Part shown: one piece after another, positions 19,603 to 29,549 of the stretch
Numbering within the stretch: the first letter of the stretch is position 1
Layout: the number at the start of each line of letters is the position of its first letter
NCBI GenBank assembly: GCA_022822495.1
Contig: JAJEBQ010000019.1
Coordinates: forward strand, 62,001 to 126,000
Direction: 5' to 3'
DNA from: Paracoccaceae bacterium
GTDB lineage: Bacteria; Pseudomonadota; Alphaproteobacteria; Rhodobacterales; Rhodobacteraceae
Length of the DNA: 64,000 nt
The notes under the pieces: generated by a model
What the model was told of the DNA's origin: nothing
Databases searched by the model: none
Seen by the model: the letters and a program-made list of their open reading frames with translations, nothing else
Translations under genes and position numbers: made by a program

Positions 19603-19669
19603 GACTGCCGGCATAATTCAGCGGGAACTCCCTTGAAATAGGGATTCGCATACCGAAAAAGTGCAATAA
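19603..19669. repeat. Diverged 67-bp direct repeat, downstream copy
   Basis: Partner of 18191-18257. It starts 12 bases after the RTX stop and contains TCCCT-N6-AGGGA, a hairpin at the same place as in the other copy but with different stem bases. Both copies lie just 3' of a stop codon. Confidence 0.6.
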
Positions 19670-19861
19670 TTTTCGTTTAAAACTTTATAAGGGTGCTTTT
19701 AACCGCAAGTTGACTTTCTTAAAGAAGCGGCCACTTCCACGAATTCCGGTCATCAAAGTCAGGGATGGTCCCGAATAAAATGTCAAAGAACCCTGTTTGG
19801 CCTAGTGCTTTTACATTCTCGGGTGCTAATTCATTTTGGAATTTGTGGAACTGTTACCTGG

Positions 19862-21595
19862 TTATGTCTTAGAAAAATTCCGCTTAACATGAACAGTAAC
19901 AATGTCCGCATCGTGATATTGTTGATGACGAACCGAGGAGGACAGGTGACGAAGAAGTCGCAATGATAGTTGCCGTTCGGCTGCCGCCTCATCGGAAATT
20001 CTGCCTAGCAAGGCAATTTGGTCCTCCAGATTATGCTCGCCGGTTGCAGCGATGAATTCAAGCAAAGCATCACCATTATCCTGTTGAACTGTAAGCATAA
20101 GCCTCTTCGGTGATTTCCTTTCCTCCCTTTTGCCTTCCTGGTTCAACAACGTCAACATGGTTTCTTCAACAACTGCATCCAGTCGATGTTGCATTTCTTC
20201 ACCCCATCCTTGACGAATGGCGAATTTGGCAAGAAACTCCCTGATCTTCGGCAACTCACCGATATCAAAGGGTGTTTCGAGGCGGCGGCGTGATTCAGTC
20301 AGTTCCACTAACATCGTTAATGTAATGACAATGAGTCCCCCAGCGGTCATGCCATTTTCAAGAAGACCGCCTGCAAAACCGGTAACAAACTCAGGAAAAA
20401 TCAAACCGTTTTGGAATCCAACACCTGCCCAGAAAGAGATACCAACGATCATTCCCCTGCGATAGTCTATATCTGCATCAATCACTATCTTCAAGCCAAG
20501 TACAAAAAGTAGTGACAACAAGACCATAATATAGGCTGACGCAACTGGTGCCGGAATCGCAAGTACCAATGCCAGGATCTTCGGCAGGAATGCCACCACG
20601 ATGAATATTGATCCGAGTGCTATTCCGACACGTCTTGATGCAACACCCGTTAATTCAGTCACAGCCACACTTACGGTTGCGGCAAGACCGGATAAAAGGT
20701 TGCCCACACCATCAGCAGCAACCGCCCCTTGTACGGCCTTGAAATCAATGGCCTTTGGTTTACGCCATGATACGCGCTGGATGGCCACTGCATCCCCAAT
20801 TGTTTCTACAGCACCGACAAGTGTAACAAAAATGAACCCCGGAAGGAGAGTCCAGAATACTGGACCGAAGCTGAGATCAAATCCCGGCCAACCACCATGC
20901 GGATATCCAACCCATGCAGCACTAGCCACACGGTTGACGTCATATAATCCAAAATGAAACCCTACGAGTGAACCAAATAAAACACCGATAACCGGTGCCC
21001 AGAGTCTCCACTTGCCACGGGATTTCAGTGATATGGCTCCAATTAAGAAAATTGTAACGAGTGCAGAGACTGGGGCAGCTGTCGCCGAACTGCCCTCGGG
21101 TACTTGATGAAGCATGTCAAAAACGATTGGCATAACGGTGACGGGAATCAGCATGATGACCGTTCCAGCAACTGAAGGTGTTAGAATTCTCCGAAAGAGT
21201 GAGAGACGTGCTGCAAGTGCAAATTGAAATAATGCTGAGGTGGCAACTAAGGTTGCCAGCATGGCTGGTCCACCCTTTGCAATGGCGGCTATGCAGATTG
21301 CGATAAATGCTCCTGATGTACCCATTCCAAGAACATAGCCGGCACCAATTCGGCCGACTTTTACAACTTGTAGAATAGTTGTGATCCCACAGATTGCTGC
21401 CGCTGCGAAAGCAGTCCAGTTCAGGAATTCCTCACTTCCTCCCCCCATTCGTACAACGATTGCCGGTGTGAGTACGATGCCCGCCGCGATTAGAATGGCA
21501 AATTGAAGACCAAGCCCAAAAGCAAGCATCATCGGTGGTTTTTCGTCTGCTTCGTAGCGTACGGAACTGCGACTATCGTTGTGGCTTACATTCAT
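19862..21595 (-). CDS. NCS2-family xanthine/uracil-type permease with C-terminal GHKL-like tail
   Basis: About 577 residues from the ATG at 21595; the longer frame starts with an unsupported TTG. Residues 25-435 are a 12-14 helix nucleobase:cation symporter-2 domain, with typical blocks (GLGLQFAILIAAGIVLTPAIVVR, GFIFVTLVGAVETIGDAVAIQ, GVGNLLSGLAAT). After a linker (ESRRRLETPF), about 140 cytoplasmic residues resemble an RsbW/HATPase-like fold: LDAVVEETMLTLLNQ at the N-box position and DALLEFIAATGEH at the G1 position, without the usual Asn and DxG. Probably a purine or pyrimidine importer with a regulatory tail. It looks richer in G+C than its neighbours and lies next to tRNA-His, so it may be acquired. 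Confidence 0.85.
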   Translation of the reverse strand: MNVSHNDSRSSVRYEADEKPPMMLAFGLGLQFAILIAAGIVLTPAIVVRMGGGSEEFLNWTAFAAAAICGITTILQVVKVGRIGAGYVLGMGTSGAFIAICIAAIAKGGPAMLATLVATSALFQFALAARLSLFRRILTPSVAGTVIMLIPVTVMPIVFDMLHQVPEGSSATAAPVSALVTIFLIGAISLKSRGKWRLWAPVIGVLFGSLVGFHFGLYDVNRVASAAWVGYPHGGWPGFDLSFGPVFWTLLPGFIFVTLVGAVETIGDAVAIQRVSWRKPKAIDFKAVQGAVAADGVGNLLSGLAATVSVAVTELTGVASRRVGIALGSIFIVVAFLPKILALVLAIPAPVASAYIMVLLSLLFVLGLKIVIDADIDYRRGMIVGISFWAGVGFQNGLIFPEFVTGFAGGLLENGMTAGGLIVITLTMLVELTESRRRLETPFDIGELPKIREFLAKFAIRQGWGEEMQHRLDAVVEETMLTLLNQEGKREERKSPKRLMLTVQQDNGDALLEFIAATGEHNLEDQIALLGRISDEAAAERQLSLRLLRHLSSSVRHQQYHDADIVTVHVKRNFSKT

Positions 21596-21928
21596 TCTAT
21601 TCTCATGACAGCTACGTTTTTGGTCTCCACATCTGGCGAACAAAAAATTAGATTCCAATATAAAAGAAATTACAATTTATCTTGAATAAAACAGAATTGA
21701 CAAATGAAATTAACTTCAGTCTGTTGAAAACATTGGGGCTACGGCCTCACCAGTTTTTTCGATGAACCAAGATTCCAAGAACAATCAATTTTGTCTGAAA
21801 CTCTCTATTTTCTTGGACGAAATATGGCGAGTTAACTCAAATTGGATTCTCCAACATCCCAATTCTTCCTCAATGAATAATTTACACTTGTTGAAAAGGG
21901 AAGGATAGTTGCTTACTTCTCCATTCAT
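21596..21928. other. 333-bp intergenic region between the permease and tRNA-His
   Basis: AT-rich, with no recognisable coding sequence. It should contain divergent promoters for the permease and tRNA-His; a TTGAAA at 21891-21896 is a possible -35 for the tRNA, but no good -10 follows. No purine riboswitch was recognised. Confidence 0.4.
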
Positions 21929-22004
21929 GCCGCCTTAGCTCAGCTGGTAGAGCGCTAGATTGTGGATCTAGAGGTCACTGGTTCGAACCCAGTAGGCGGT
22001 ACCA
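21929..22004 (+). tRNA. tRNA-His (anticodon GTG), alphaproteobacterial type
   Basis: Cloverleaf: acceptor GCCGCCT / AGGCGGT, D arm GCTC/GAGC, anticodon stem CTAGA/TCTAG with loop TTGTGGA (GTG), T arm ACTGG-TTCGAAC-CCAGT, and encoded CCA. The base before G1 is T, so there is no encoded G-1; G1 faces U72 and the discriminator is A73. Most bacteria have G-1:C73. The form seen here is known from alphaproteobacteria with an altered HisRS. Confidence 0.97.
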
Positions 22005-22162
22005 TTTTCTTGAAAGTGTAATAACCCCTGATCTGTTCTCATAAAAGAATTGCTTGAATTACAATCCATCCATTGGTTATAAATGATGGAACGGCAAACC
22101 AATAGTTGTATAACTTCTTTAATGTCAATTTGACAGTAAAAGAAAACTATGGGAGGGTGAAA

Positions 22163-23590
22163 ATGGCTAATAATGATCCATCGTTTCTAAAATCTGTCGA
22201 AATTAGTTTTGAGCGCGCCGCCAGACTAATGGATCTTCCTCCAGGATTGGAAGAGAAAATCAGGGTGTGTAACAGCACCTATACGGTGCGCTTTGGGGTT
22301 AGATTGGGCGACAAGATGGAAACCTTTACGGGCTACCGAAGTGTTCATTCTGAACATATGGAACCGGTTAAGGGTGGAATCCGATATAGCCCGCATGTTC
22401 ATCAGGACGAGGTTGAAGCACTCGCATCTTTGATGACCTATAAATGTGCCATGGTTGAAGTCCCATATGGTGGGTCCAAGGGTGGCCTTTGTATTAACCC
22501 GCAGAATTACACGACAGAAGAACTTGAACAAATTACCCGAAGATTTGCTTACGAATTAATCAAACGTGATTTGATTAATCCGAGCCAAAATGTACCTGCA
22601 CCAGATATGGGAACTGGGCAAAGGGAAATGGCTTGGATTGCCGATCAATACAGCCGTATGAATACCACAGATATTAACGCACGGGCTTGTGTTACCGGAA
22701 AGCCTCTTAACGCTGGTGGCATTGCCGGAAGACTCGAGGCGACAGGTCGAGGTATCCAATTTGCCCTACAAGAATTTTTTCGACATCCTGGCGATGTAAA
22801 AAAAGCCAACCTTTCAGGTGGGTTAAGAGGCAAGAAGATTATTTTGCAAGGGCTTGGAAATGTCGGGTACCACGCTGGGCTTTTCCTATCAACTGAAGAT
22901 GATGCTCATATAGTTGGCTTGATCGAAAGGGATGGTGCACTTTACCACGCTGATGGATTAAACATTGATGATGTATTCAAACACATACAAGCCACCGGTG
23001 GTGTCAAGAATTATCCCAATGCCAATTATATTGCAAATGGATATTCACTGCTGGAAACCGATTGTGACATCTTGATTCCAGCTGCAATTGAGAGTGTAAT
23101 AACATCTGAAAACGCAAACAATATTAAGGCCAAATTGATTATCGAAGCTGCCAATGGACCTATTACAGCACCAGCTGACGCCATTTTGAGAGATAGAGGA
23201 ATTGTCGTAATACCAGATATGTATGCCAATGCCGGGGGTGTTATTGTCTCATATTTCGAGTGGGTCAAAAATTTGAGCCATATCAGATTTGGCCGTATGC
23301 AAAGAAGACAGGAGGAACATCGAAGTCGTTTATTGGTCGAGGAGTTAAATAATATGTTCCAAAACAGCAAAATGAACGTGAAGTTTTCCGAGAGCTTTAT
23401 TGACCGCTTTTTGCAAGGTGCAGGAGAAATGGAACTGGTCAGATCAGGTCTGGATGATTCCATGCGGCTTGGTTATCAGGCTATCAGCGAGATTTGGAAT
23501 AGCCGAAATGATGTTGATGATTTACGTACGGCTGCTTACCTTGTCGCAATTGAAAGAGTCGCCACAAGTTATGCTTCCAAGGGGTTGTAA
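22163..23590 (+). CDS. gdhA: Glutamate dehydrogenase (Glu/Leu/Phe/Val dehydrogenase family)
   Basis: About 475 residues from the ATG at 22163, which has GGGAGGGTG upstream; the frame extends to 22106 without support. Catalyses reversible oxidative deamination of glutamate to 2-oxoglutarate and ammonia. The catalytic lysine lies in VPYGGSKGGL, preceded by PVKGGIRYSP, and VPAPDMGTG follows. The dinucleotide fold has LQGLGNVG, and the acidic end of its second strand (GLIERDG) suggests NAD rather than NADP, though this is not certain. Monocistronic, downstream of tRNA-His. Confidence 0.94.
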   Translation: MANNDPSFLKSVEISFERAARLMDLPPGLEEKIRVCNSTYTVRFGVRLGDKMETFTGYRSVHSEHMEPVKGGIRYSPHVHQDEVEALASLMTYKCAMVEVPYGGSKGGLCINPQNYTTEELEQITRRFAYELIKRDLINPSQNVPAPDMGTGQREMAWIADQYSRMNTTDINARACVTGKPLNAGGIAGRLEATGRGIQFALQEFFRHPGDVKKANLSGGLRGKKIILQGLGNVGYHAGLFLSTEDDAHIVGLIERDGALYHADGLNIDDVFKHIQATGGVKNYPNANYIANGYSLLETDCDILIPAAIESVITSENANNIKAKLIIEAANGPITAPADAILRDRGIVVIPDMYANAGGVIVSYFEWVKNLSHIRFGRMQRRQEEHRSRLLVEELNNMFQNSKMNVKFSESFIDRFLQGAGEMELVRSGLDDSMRLGYQAISEIWNSRNDVDDLRTAAYLVAIERVATSYASKGL

Positions 23591-23627
23591 CGCTTCACGA
23601 AATCTCAAGGTCTCGCATGAGAAATGC

Positions 23628-24116
23628 TTATAGATCGGTGTTTGAATTTGTTTTGATGATTTCAACAGCCAGATTGATTGAACTTTTTTGAGTACATCCA
23701 CCGATACCAACCCGTTTGCCAATTCGCCACCATAAACCAAGTTTCCATTTACTCGGCATTGGTTCCTTCAGGTGGAAAAGAACTCCGTTACTTGGTTTGA
23801 ACGAGAACAATCCGTTCTCAATGGATGATATATTGTGCAACTCAAACAGCAGTTCGCCATCCGTTGATACCATTCGGTCATGATAAAGTATTAACGCTTT
23901 GCCGGTGTTAAAATAAAAGAGATAGGTTAACCCAGACAGTAATAACCCAACAAGTATAAACCCCAAACGCTCCCCCGAAGCAAAATAAATGGCAAACCCT
24001 TCATAGAGTAGTAAAACCGACAAAATCAGAGATAGTATGGTGAAGAAATACCTCTTTATAGTTGGAGGGTTAATAATGGCCAGTGGCTTTTCGTTTTCCA
24101 TAATAATGATTTCCAA
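23628..24116 (-). CDS. Conserved alphaproteobacterial two-TM protein of unknown function
   Basis: A 162-residue protein (or about 157 from the second ATG, MENEKPLAII). Two adjacent hydrophobic helices (about 23-43 and 50-68) are followed by a cytoplasmic domain of about 90 residues with ISSIENGLFSFKPSNGVLFHLKEP and LWWRIGKRVGIGG, resembling the single PH-like domains of bPH/YdbT-type proteins. I know similar lepA-adjacent hypothetical proteins from Rhodobacterales but no function. It follows lepA by 18 bp on the same strand, so it is probably co-transcribed. Confidence 0.75.
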   Translation of the reverse strand: MEIIIMENEKPLAIINPPTIKRYFFTILSLILSVLLLYEGFAIYFASGERLGFILVGLLLSGLTYLFYFNTGKALILYHDRMVSTDGELLFELHNISSIENGLFSFKPSNGVLFHLKEPMPSKWKLGLWWRIGKRVGIGGCTQKSSINLAVEIIKTNSNTDL

Positions 24117-24134
24117 CTGCCGATATTATAAACA

Positions 24135-25946
24135 TTAATCGGTATTGACCTTCAGGGCATTGATAAAGGCTTGCTGGGGTATGTCCACCCGACCGAATTG
24201 ACGCATTTTCTTCTTGCCAGCCTTTTGTTTTTCCAATAACTTCTTTTTCCTCGTTATATCACCACCATAACATTTGGCTGTAACATCTTTTCTTAGGGCA
24301 GGTATTGTTTCCCGGGCTACAACTTTACCGCCTATTGCTGCCTGAATGGGGATTTTAAAGAGATGACGTGGAATGAGTTCTTTCAACTTTTCACACATGA
24401 GTCGCCCCCTTGCTTCACAATTGGTGCGGTGTACCATTATGGCCAAGGCATCTACCGGTTCACTGTTTACCAGAATCTGGAGTTTGACCAAATTGTCGGC
24501 TGAATAACCAGAAATACTATAATCAAAGGACGCATATCCCCGCGAAACCGATTTCAATCGATCATGAAAATCAAAAACCACCTCATTCAGAGGAAGATCA
24601 AATTTTATCATGGCCCTGTTTTCTACGAAGGATAATTCGTGCTGAATCCCTCTTCTGGCATGACACAAACTTAGAATTTCACCCACATAATTGTCTGGTG
24701 CCAAGATCGTTGCCATAATCCTTGGTTCTTCAATTCTGTCAATGTCAGTCGGATCCGGCAGATCGACGGGATTGTAAATTTCCACCATTCCACCTTTCTT
24801 TAGATAGACATGGTAAATTACCGAAGGAGCTGTAACAATCAAGTCAAGGGAATACTCTCTCTGTAATCTCTCTCTAATGACCTCCAAATGCAACAAGCCT
24901 AGAAAACCACACCGAAAACCAAATCCAAGTGCAGTTGAAGCTTCTGTTTCACTTGTAAAGGACGAATCATTCAACGAGATTTTTTCAATGGCATCCTTCA
25001 GTGTGTTAAACTCACCTGCTTCCATCGGGTATAATCCGCAATAAACGACCGGTTGAGAAGGTTTCATACCTTCAATGGGATATGAACATGGCTGTTTTTG
25101 ATGGGTAATCGTATCGCCGACGATGGTATCACTCACTCGTTTTATAGAGGCCGTAAAATATCCAATCTCTCCTGAGTTTAACTGTTGTGTATCCTCCATA
25201 TCAGGTTTAAATACCCCAATTCGATCAATCTGGTAGGAAGCCTCAGAGGAGATCATTTTGATTCTATCTCCCTTGGCCAAGCATCCGTCGAATATTCTGA
25301 CCAATACAACGACACCTAGAAAGGGATTGTACCAACTATCAACCAGGAGTGCCTTCAAAGGAGCATGAACATCTCCTTCAGGCGATGGAAGTTGGTGTAT
25401 GATGGCCTCCAATACTTCCATAACTCCATGTCCCGTTTTGGCAGATATTTCAAGAGCATCTTCAGCATCTATTCCAATAACTTCTTCGATTTGTTGTCTC
25501 ACTCTTTCGGTATCAGCTGCCGGCAGGTCAATCTTATTTAATATGGGTATAATTTCATGGTCTGCTTCGAGTGCCTGATACACATTTGCAAGAGTTTGGG
25601 CTTCAACACCCTGGGAAGCATCAACAACAAGTAAAGAACCTTCCACCGATTTCATAGACCGCGAAACTTCATAGGAAAAATCGACATGGCCTGGGGTATC
25701 TATCAGGTTTAAAATGTAGGTTTGTTGATCTTTGGCCTTATACTCCAATCGAACGGTGTTGGCCTTGATTGTGATTCCCCGTTCCCTTTCAATATCCATG
25801 GAATCAAGCATTTGCTCCTTCAGGTCTCGCTTGCTAACGGTACTGGTAAACTCCATTAATCGGTCGGCAAGGGTACTTTTTCCATGGTCAATATGAGCCA
25901 CGATGGAAAAGTTTCTTATTAGTGAATTGTTTGGGGGGATTGTCAC
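24135..25946 (-). CDS. lepA: Elongation factor 4 (LepA)
   Basis: A 603-residue translational GTPase, the normal length. G1 is AHIDHGKST near 16, followed by [16 protein letters not shown] (switch I), [16 protein letters not shown] (G3) and NKIDLPAAD (G4). The C-terminal LepA-specific domain has [20 protein letters not shown] near the end. LepA acts on ribosomes during initiation or elongation under stress. All GTPase residues look intact. Confidence 0.98.
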   Translation of the reverse strand: MTIPPNNSLIRNFSIVAHIDHGKSTLADRLMEFTSTVSKRDLKEQMLDSMDIERERGITIKANTVRLEYKAKDQQTYILNLIDTPGHVDFSYEVSRSMKSVEGSLLVVDASQGVEAQTLANVYQALEADHEIIPILNKIDLPAADTERVRQQIEEVIGIDAEDALEISAKTGHGVMEVLEAIIHQLPSPEGDVHAPLKALLVDSWYNPFLGVVVLVRIFDGCLAKGDRIKMISSEASYQIDRIGVFKPDMEDTQQLNSGEIGYFTASIKRVSDTIVGDTITHQKQPCSYPIEGMKPSQPVVYCGLYPMEAGEFNTLKDAIEKISLNDSSFTSETEASTALGFGFRCGFLGLLHLEVIRERLQREYSLDLIVTAPSVIYHVYLKKGGMVEIYNPVDLPDPTDIDRIEEPRIMATILAPDNYVGEILSLCHARRGIQHELSFVENRAMIKFDLPLNEVVFDFHDRLKSVSRGYASFDYSISGYSADNLVKLQILVNSEPVDALAIMVHRTNCEARGRLMCEKLKELIPRHLFKIPIQAAIGGKVVARETIPALRKDVTAKCYGGDITRKKKLLEKQKAGKKKMRQFGRVDIPQQAFINALKVNTD

Positions 25947-26149
25947 CTTAGCGATTACTCCATTTTACAAGGAGGGAAGGAACACATATCTTTCGTTGAC
26001 TCAAAGTGGTATCTACACTGATCTTTAAACCAGTACCGTCCTACTTCCAATTTGGTTTGTTATTACAATTAATAACTTGATTGACTTATACCTAATATGC
26101 CGCAGGTCAACTCAAAATGTTCCCCCAAATTGAATTAGAGCCAAGATTA

Positions 26150-26467
26150 TTAGGAGGTTTCGGCCTCAATTAGCGGTTCTGCAATTTGATTCCTTAGTTT
26201 AACCAGATCCCTTTTGACTTTCAGAGCCTTCGAAGAAAGGTTTATATCCTTTGCGTCCAAAAGGAATTTATCCAGACCACCCTTATGGTCAACACTTCTT
26301 AAAGCGGCAGCAGAGACTTTGAACCTGAAGGGACGATCCAGGCCATCAGATGTTAAAGTTACCGTATTAAGATTTGGGTAAAACCTTCTTTTCGTTTTAT
26401 TGTTGGCATGACTAACATTATTGCCAACCATAACTTTTTTACCCGTTAACTCGCATACCCTAGACAT
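26150..26467 (-). CDS. rpmB: 50S ribosomal protein L28
   Basis: About 105 residues from the ATG at 26467, giving the canonical start [20 protein letters not shown]; the frame continues upstream but without similarity. TKRRFYPN and [23 protein letters not shown] are the alphaproteobacterial L28 pattern, with the longer C-terminal tail of that class. Monocistronic. Confidence 0.97.
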   Translation of the reverse strand: MSRVCELTGKKVMVGNNVSHANNKTKRRFYPNLNTVTLTSDGLDRPFRFKVSAAALRSVDHKGGLDKFLLDAKDINLSSKALKVKRDLVKLRNQIAEPLIEAETS

Positions 26468-26537
26468 GATCAACCTTCTTTCCAAATGTATGAATCCCAA
26501 AAGTGTCTTTCTCGCGTACTGACTGAAATCTACAGGA

Positions 26538-27536
26538 TTAAATTAAATTTTGTTCCAAGTAGTTACGTACTTTCAAAGCAGCCTGTACAGGAAATTCTTT
26601 CCCTTGGATTACCTCTTTCTTTAATTCTGATACCAAATCTTCTACCGAAGGATTAGCGGCCAGCAAACTCAAAACCTCTTCTTTAATTTCGAATTGGAAC
26701 CGTTCAACGTCCTGATCATGTCGAATGGAATTCCAAACGCCATGAGCCTTCCTCCAGTTGCATAGAGTAATAATATCTTGCCAACTGTTTTCAATACCCT
26801 CTCCTGAAATTGCGGACAACAAATTAACTTTAGGGTATCCCTTGGGGTCAACAGTACGTTGCCGAAACAAATGAAGTGCAGCCTGATATTCCGATTTGGT
26901 TTTTCTAGCCAAGGGCATAAGATCGCCGTCAGATTTATTGATCAACACCATATTGACCATTTCGAGAATACCTCTTTTGATACCTTGTAGTTCATCCCCT
27001 CCCCCTGGAGATATCAGAAGTACAAAAACATCAGACATGAGCGACACTTGATAATCCGTTTGCCCAACTCCCGTGGTTTCCACAATAACAACATCAAATC
27101 CGGCTAATTCACAAAGGTGTACAACCTCCGGGGTTCGTCGAGATACGCCTCCACTATTAAATTGACCGGTTGCTAATGGGCGGATGAACGCCGACTCATA
27201 CCTTGACAATTCTGTCATGCGCGTTTTATCACCCAAAATGGAACCTCCAGTAATTTGTGAGGAGGGATCGACAGCCAAAACGGCAATATTAAAACCCTTG
27301 TTAACAAGGTTCACTCCGAGTTTGTCAATGAATGTTGATTTTCCTACACCTGGAGTACCAGTAATCCCAAGCCGAATAGCCTGATGTTTCGTTCTGCTCT
27401 TGAGAGACTGAAACAATTGCAATGCCAATTGCTGATGATTCGTCTTACTACTCTCGACCAGTGTAATTGCTTTGGCAAGTGCCCTTCGGTCCCTGTTGCC
27501 AATTCCATAAGCAATTTGGTCGATGTTGATACCCAT
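26538..27536 (-). CDS. meaB: MeaB/ArgK GTPase, chaperone of methylmalonyl-CoA mutase
   Basis: About 332 residues from the ATG at 27536 ([28 protein letters not shown]); the frame extends 22 codons further without similarity. A G3E-family GTPase: Walker [10 protein letters not shown] near 60, [14 protein letters not shown], and NKSDGDL for G4. MeaB loads and protects the B12 cofactor of methylmalonyl-CoA mutase. The mutase gene is 12 kb away (39342), a split arrangement that is common. The [19 protein letters not shown] block is complete, so the protein should be active. Confidence 0.95.
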   Translation of the reverse strand: MGINIDQIAYGIGNRDRRALAKAITLVESSKTNHQQLALQLFQSLKSRTKHQAIRLGITGTPGVGKSTFIDKLGVNLVNKGFNIAVLAVDPSSQITGGSILGDKTRMTELSRYESAFIRPLATGQFNSGGVSRRTPEVVHLCELAGFDVVIVETTGVGQTDYQVSLMSDVFVLLISPGGGDELQGIKRGILEMVNMVLINKSDGDLMPLARKTKSEYQAALHLFRQRTVDPKGYPKVNLLSAISGEGIENSWQDIITLCNWRKAHGVWNSIRHDQDVERFQFEIKEEVLSLLAANPSVEDLVSELKKEVIQGKEFPVQAALKVRNYLEQNLI

Positions 27537-27656
27537 GGACACTAGTTCTCCACAATGAAATATAATTTTAACTTCATGTTCAATGTAACCACAAAAATTC
27601 ACATTATGTTGGTGCTATATAATATTTGTTGTACCCCCTTTTAATTTTAACCTTGG

Positions 27657-28355
27657 ATGAAAAAACGACTTTTACCTCTCATAACAGCGATTTTCCTGGT
27701 AGGACATTCGGCCACTGCTTCTGAAATCAGAGAGGAAAGGGCCGATTATTACATAAATCTCCTTGGCTTCAGAATCGGGTATATGATATTGGCCTCCAAG
27801 ATAAAAGGAGACCTGTATTCGGCAACCTCCCTTATAGGGTCAACCGGGGTTGGTAATTTTTTTGGCAAGATGAAATTCAAGGCCAGAATAAGAGGCAGAA
27901 TCAAAGATAAAACTGTTGTCCCTTCCAGTTATCTCCTTGAGAGTACCAGAAAGGGTGTGACAACGACAAAATCGCTGCAATTTGAAAAGGGTAAGGTTGT
28001 TCAACAGGTAGATTCTAGACAAACGGATACAGGCATTGATTACCTTTCAGGCATTTTTGTTGTCATGCGTGATACCCTTGAGGAGGAATTATGTGGTTTT
28101 TCATATACTTTGGCCGATGAACAGAGACTTGCTGAGGTCAAAATTGGACCACCTGTTCTGTTGCGATCGGGTAAGTATAAATGTGAATCACAATATGTCA
28201 GAAAATCGGGTTATTCCAAAGAGGAAATGGCTGAACCAGTGTTTCAGTTTGAACTCTATTACAGACCTTCCGTTTCGGAGGCAAATTACTTTCAACTGGA
28301 GCGGATTATCCTTCATTCCGATCTGGGTAGAATGAGAGTATTAAGATCGAATTAG
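27657..28355 (+). CDS. DUF3108 periplasmic protein
   Basis: A 232-residue protein with a signal peptide (MKKRLLPLITAIFLVGHSATA-SE). The rest is a beta-rich DUF3108 domain: YYINLLGFRIGYM near the start, then SSYLLESTRKGVTTTKSLQF and a C-terminal RIILHSDLGRMRVL. The domain is found in envelope proteins and its function is unknown. In several alphaproteobacteria a DUF3108 gene neighbours rpmB; here meaB lies between them and the strands diverge. Confidence 0.82.
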   Translation: MKKRLLPLITAIFLVGHSATASEIREERADYYINLLGFRIGYMILASKIKGDLYSATSLIGSTGVGNFFGKMKFKARIRGRIKDKTVVPSSYLLESTRKGVTTTKSLQFEKGKVVQQVDSRQTDTGIDYLSGIFVVMRDTLEEELCGFSYTLADEQRLAEVKIGPPVLLRSGKYKCESQYVRKSGYSKEEMAEPVFQFELYYRPSVSEANYFQLERIILHSDLGRMRVLRSN

Positions 28356-28434
28356 GAAGAGTAAAAGAAGGTTAGTCCCGGCAAAAAGCACGACACACAG
28401 AGTTTATCTTAACTCATCATTCACAGAGATACAC

Positions 28435-28457
28435 CGTGAACGCAAATAGCGTTCACG
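28435..28457. terminator. Perfect hairpin between convergent DUF3108 and DUF6280 genes
   Basis: CGTGAACGC / GCGTTCACG, a 9-bp perfect stem with an AAATA loop. Neither side has a U run, so it may act as a bidirectional pause or mRNA 3'-end stabiliser rather than a classical intrinsic terminator. Confidence 0.55.
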
Positions 28458-28480
28458 ATGGATGTGTTGGAAATTAATGT

Positions 28481-28792
28481 TTAGGCGGCTTTGGCTCGTG
28501 GGTTGCTTTTTTCCGCTTCATCACGCGACAGGGCAACACTGGTTCGGATACCTTTTGATACAAAGGTCATCAACCCTTTTACGACTCTTTCACTAGGATT
28601 TATACCAGCACAGGTCAGTATTTCCTTGCCATCCCTGGACCTTGCCCACCTAGCTATAACTTCAGGGCCATTACCGAAACGGATATTATCCGATATTGCA
28701 TCATCCAGAGCAGCCAGTACCACGGCAGCAAAAAGCTTTCTTGACCTCGCACCTTGCTCCAAATTGAAGGCCGTTTCTTCATAGTTCGCCAT
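28481..28792 (-). CDS. DUF6280 family small protein
   Basis: A 103-residue protein. The core (RSRKLFAAVVLAALDDAI, then FGNGPEVIARWARSRDGKE and GINPSERVVKGLMTFVSKGIRTS) matches the DUF6280 family, found almost only in Rhodobacterales-type alphaproteobacteria. No known function; probably cytosolic and helical. Its ATG follows AGGGGGG by several bases on the minus strand. A single gene, convergent with DUF3108. Confidence 0.85.
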   Translation of the reverse strand: MANYEETAFNLEQGARSRKLFAAVVLAALDDAISDNIRFGNGPEVIARWARSRDGKEILTCAGINPSERVVKGLMTFVSKGIRTSVALSRDEAEKSNPRAKAA

Positions 28793-28967
28793 TAAAGATT
28801 TCCCCCCTTAATGAATATTCTTATTGTTTCAGGTTCTGTCTCTTCATATTCAGAAGTTTTTTTTGTTATAACCTGATATTTGATTAAACTCATGGTCTTT
28901 GAAACCAATTCAGAGGCTTGGTATACCAGATACAAAATATTTATGCAACAAAAAATTGGATTTTTTT

Positions 28968-29531
28968 ATGCCCAAAATTAATGGAAATGAAATAAGGTCA
29001 GGGAATGTTCTGGAACATAAGGGGGGATTGTGGACCGCCGTAAAAATTGAACATGTAAAGCCCGGCAAGGGAGGTGCGTTTGCACAGGTCGAGTTAAGAA
29101 ATATTAGAAACGGTTCCAAACTTAATGAAAGGTTTCGGTCAGCTGACAAAGTCGAAAGGGTCAGGTTGGAACAAAAGGACCAGCAATACCTTTATACTGA
29201 GGATGAATCATTAATTCTGATGGATTTGGAAACTTATGAACAAACCTATGCACCGGCATCGCTTCTTGGTGAAAAACTCGCCCTCCTCCAGGATGGCATG
29301 ACCATAACTGTGGAATTTTATGAGGAAGAAATCCTTGGACTTACCCTCCCCCAAAAGGTTATCTGCACGGTTGTGGAAACTGAACCGGTTATTTCCGGTC
29401 AAACGGTTGCAAACAGTTTCAAACCAGCACTCTTGGACAATGGAATGAAGATAATGATTCCACCTTATGTATCTGAGGGCGCAGAAGTGGTCGTTAACAC
29501 TGAAACCATGGAGTTTTCAGAACGAGTGTAG
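28968..29531 (+). CDS. efp: Elongation factor P
   Basis: About 187 residues from the ATG at 28968 (MPKINGNEIRSGNVLEH); the frame runs further upstream without similarity. It binds the ribosomal E/P site and relieves stalling at proline runs. The KOW-like N-domain carries the loop KPGKGGAF, whose lysine is the residue beta-lysylated by EpmA in many species. Two OB domains follow, ending PPYVSEGAEVVVNTETMEFSERV. The Shine-Dalgarno is weak (TTGGA). The upstream gap is strongly AT-rich. Confidence 0.97.
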   Translation: MPKINGNEIRSGNVLEHKGGLWTAVKIEHVKPGKGGAFAQVELRNIRNGSKLNERFRSADKVERVRLEQKDQQYLYTEDESLILMDLETYEQTYAPASLLGEKLALLQDGMTITVEFYEEEILGLTLPQKVICTVVETEPVISGQTVANSFKPALLDNGMKIMIPPYVSEGAEVVVNTETMEFSERV

Positions 29532-29549
29532 ATCGGTTGCTATCCAGAA

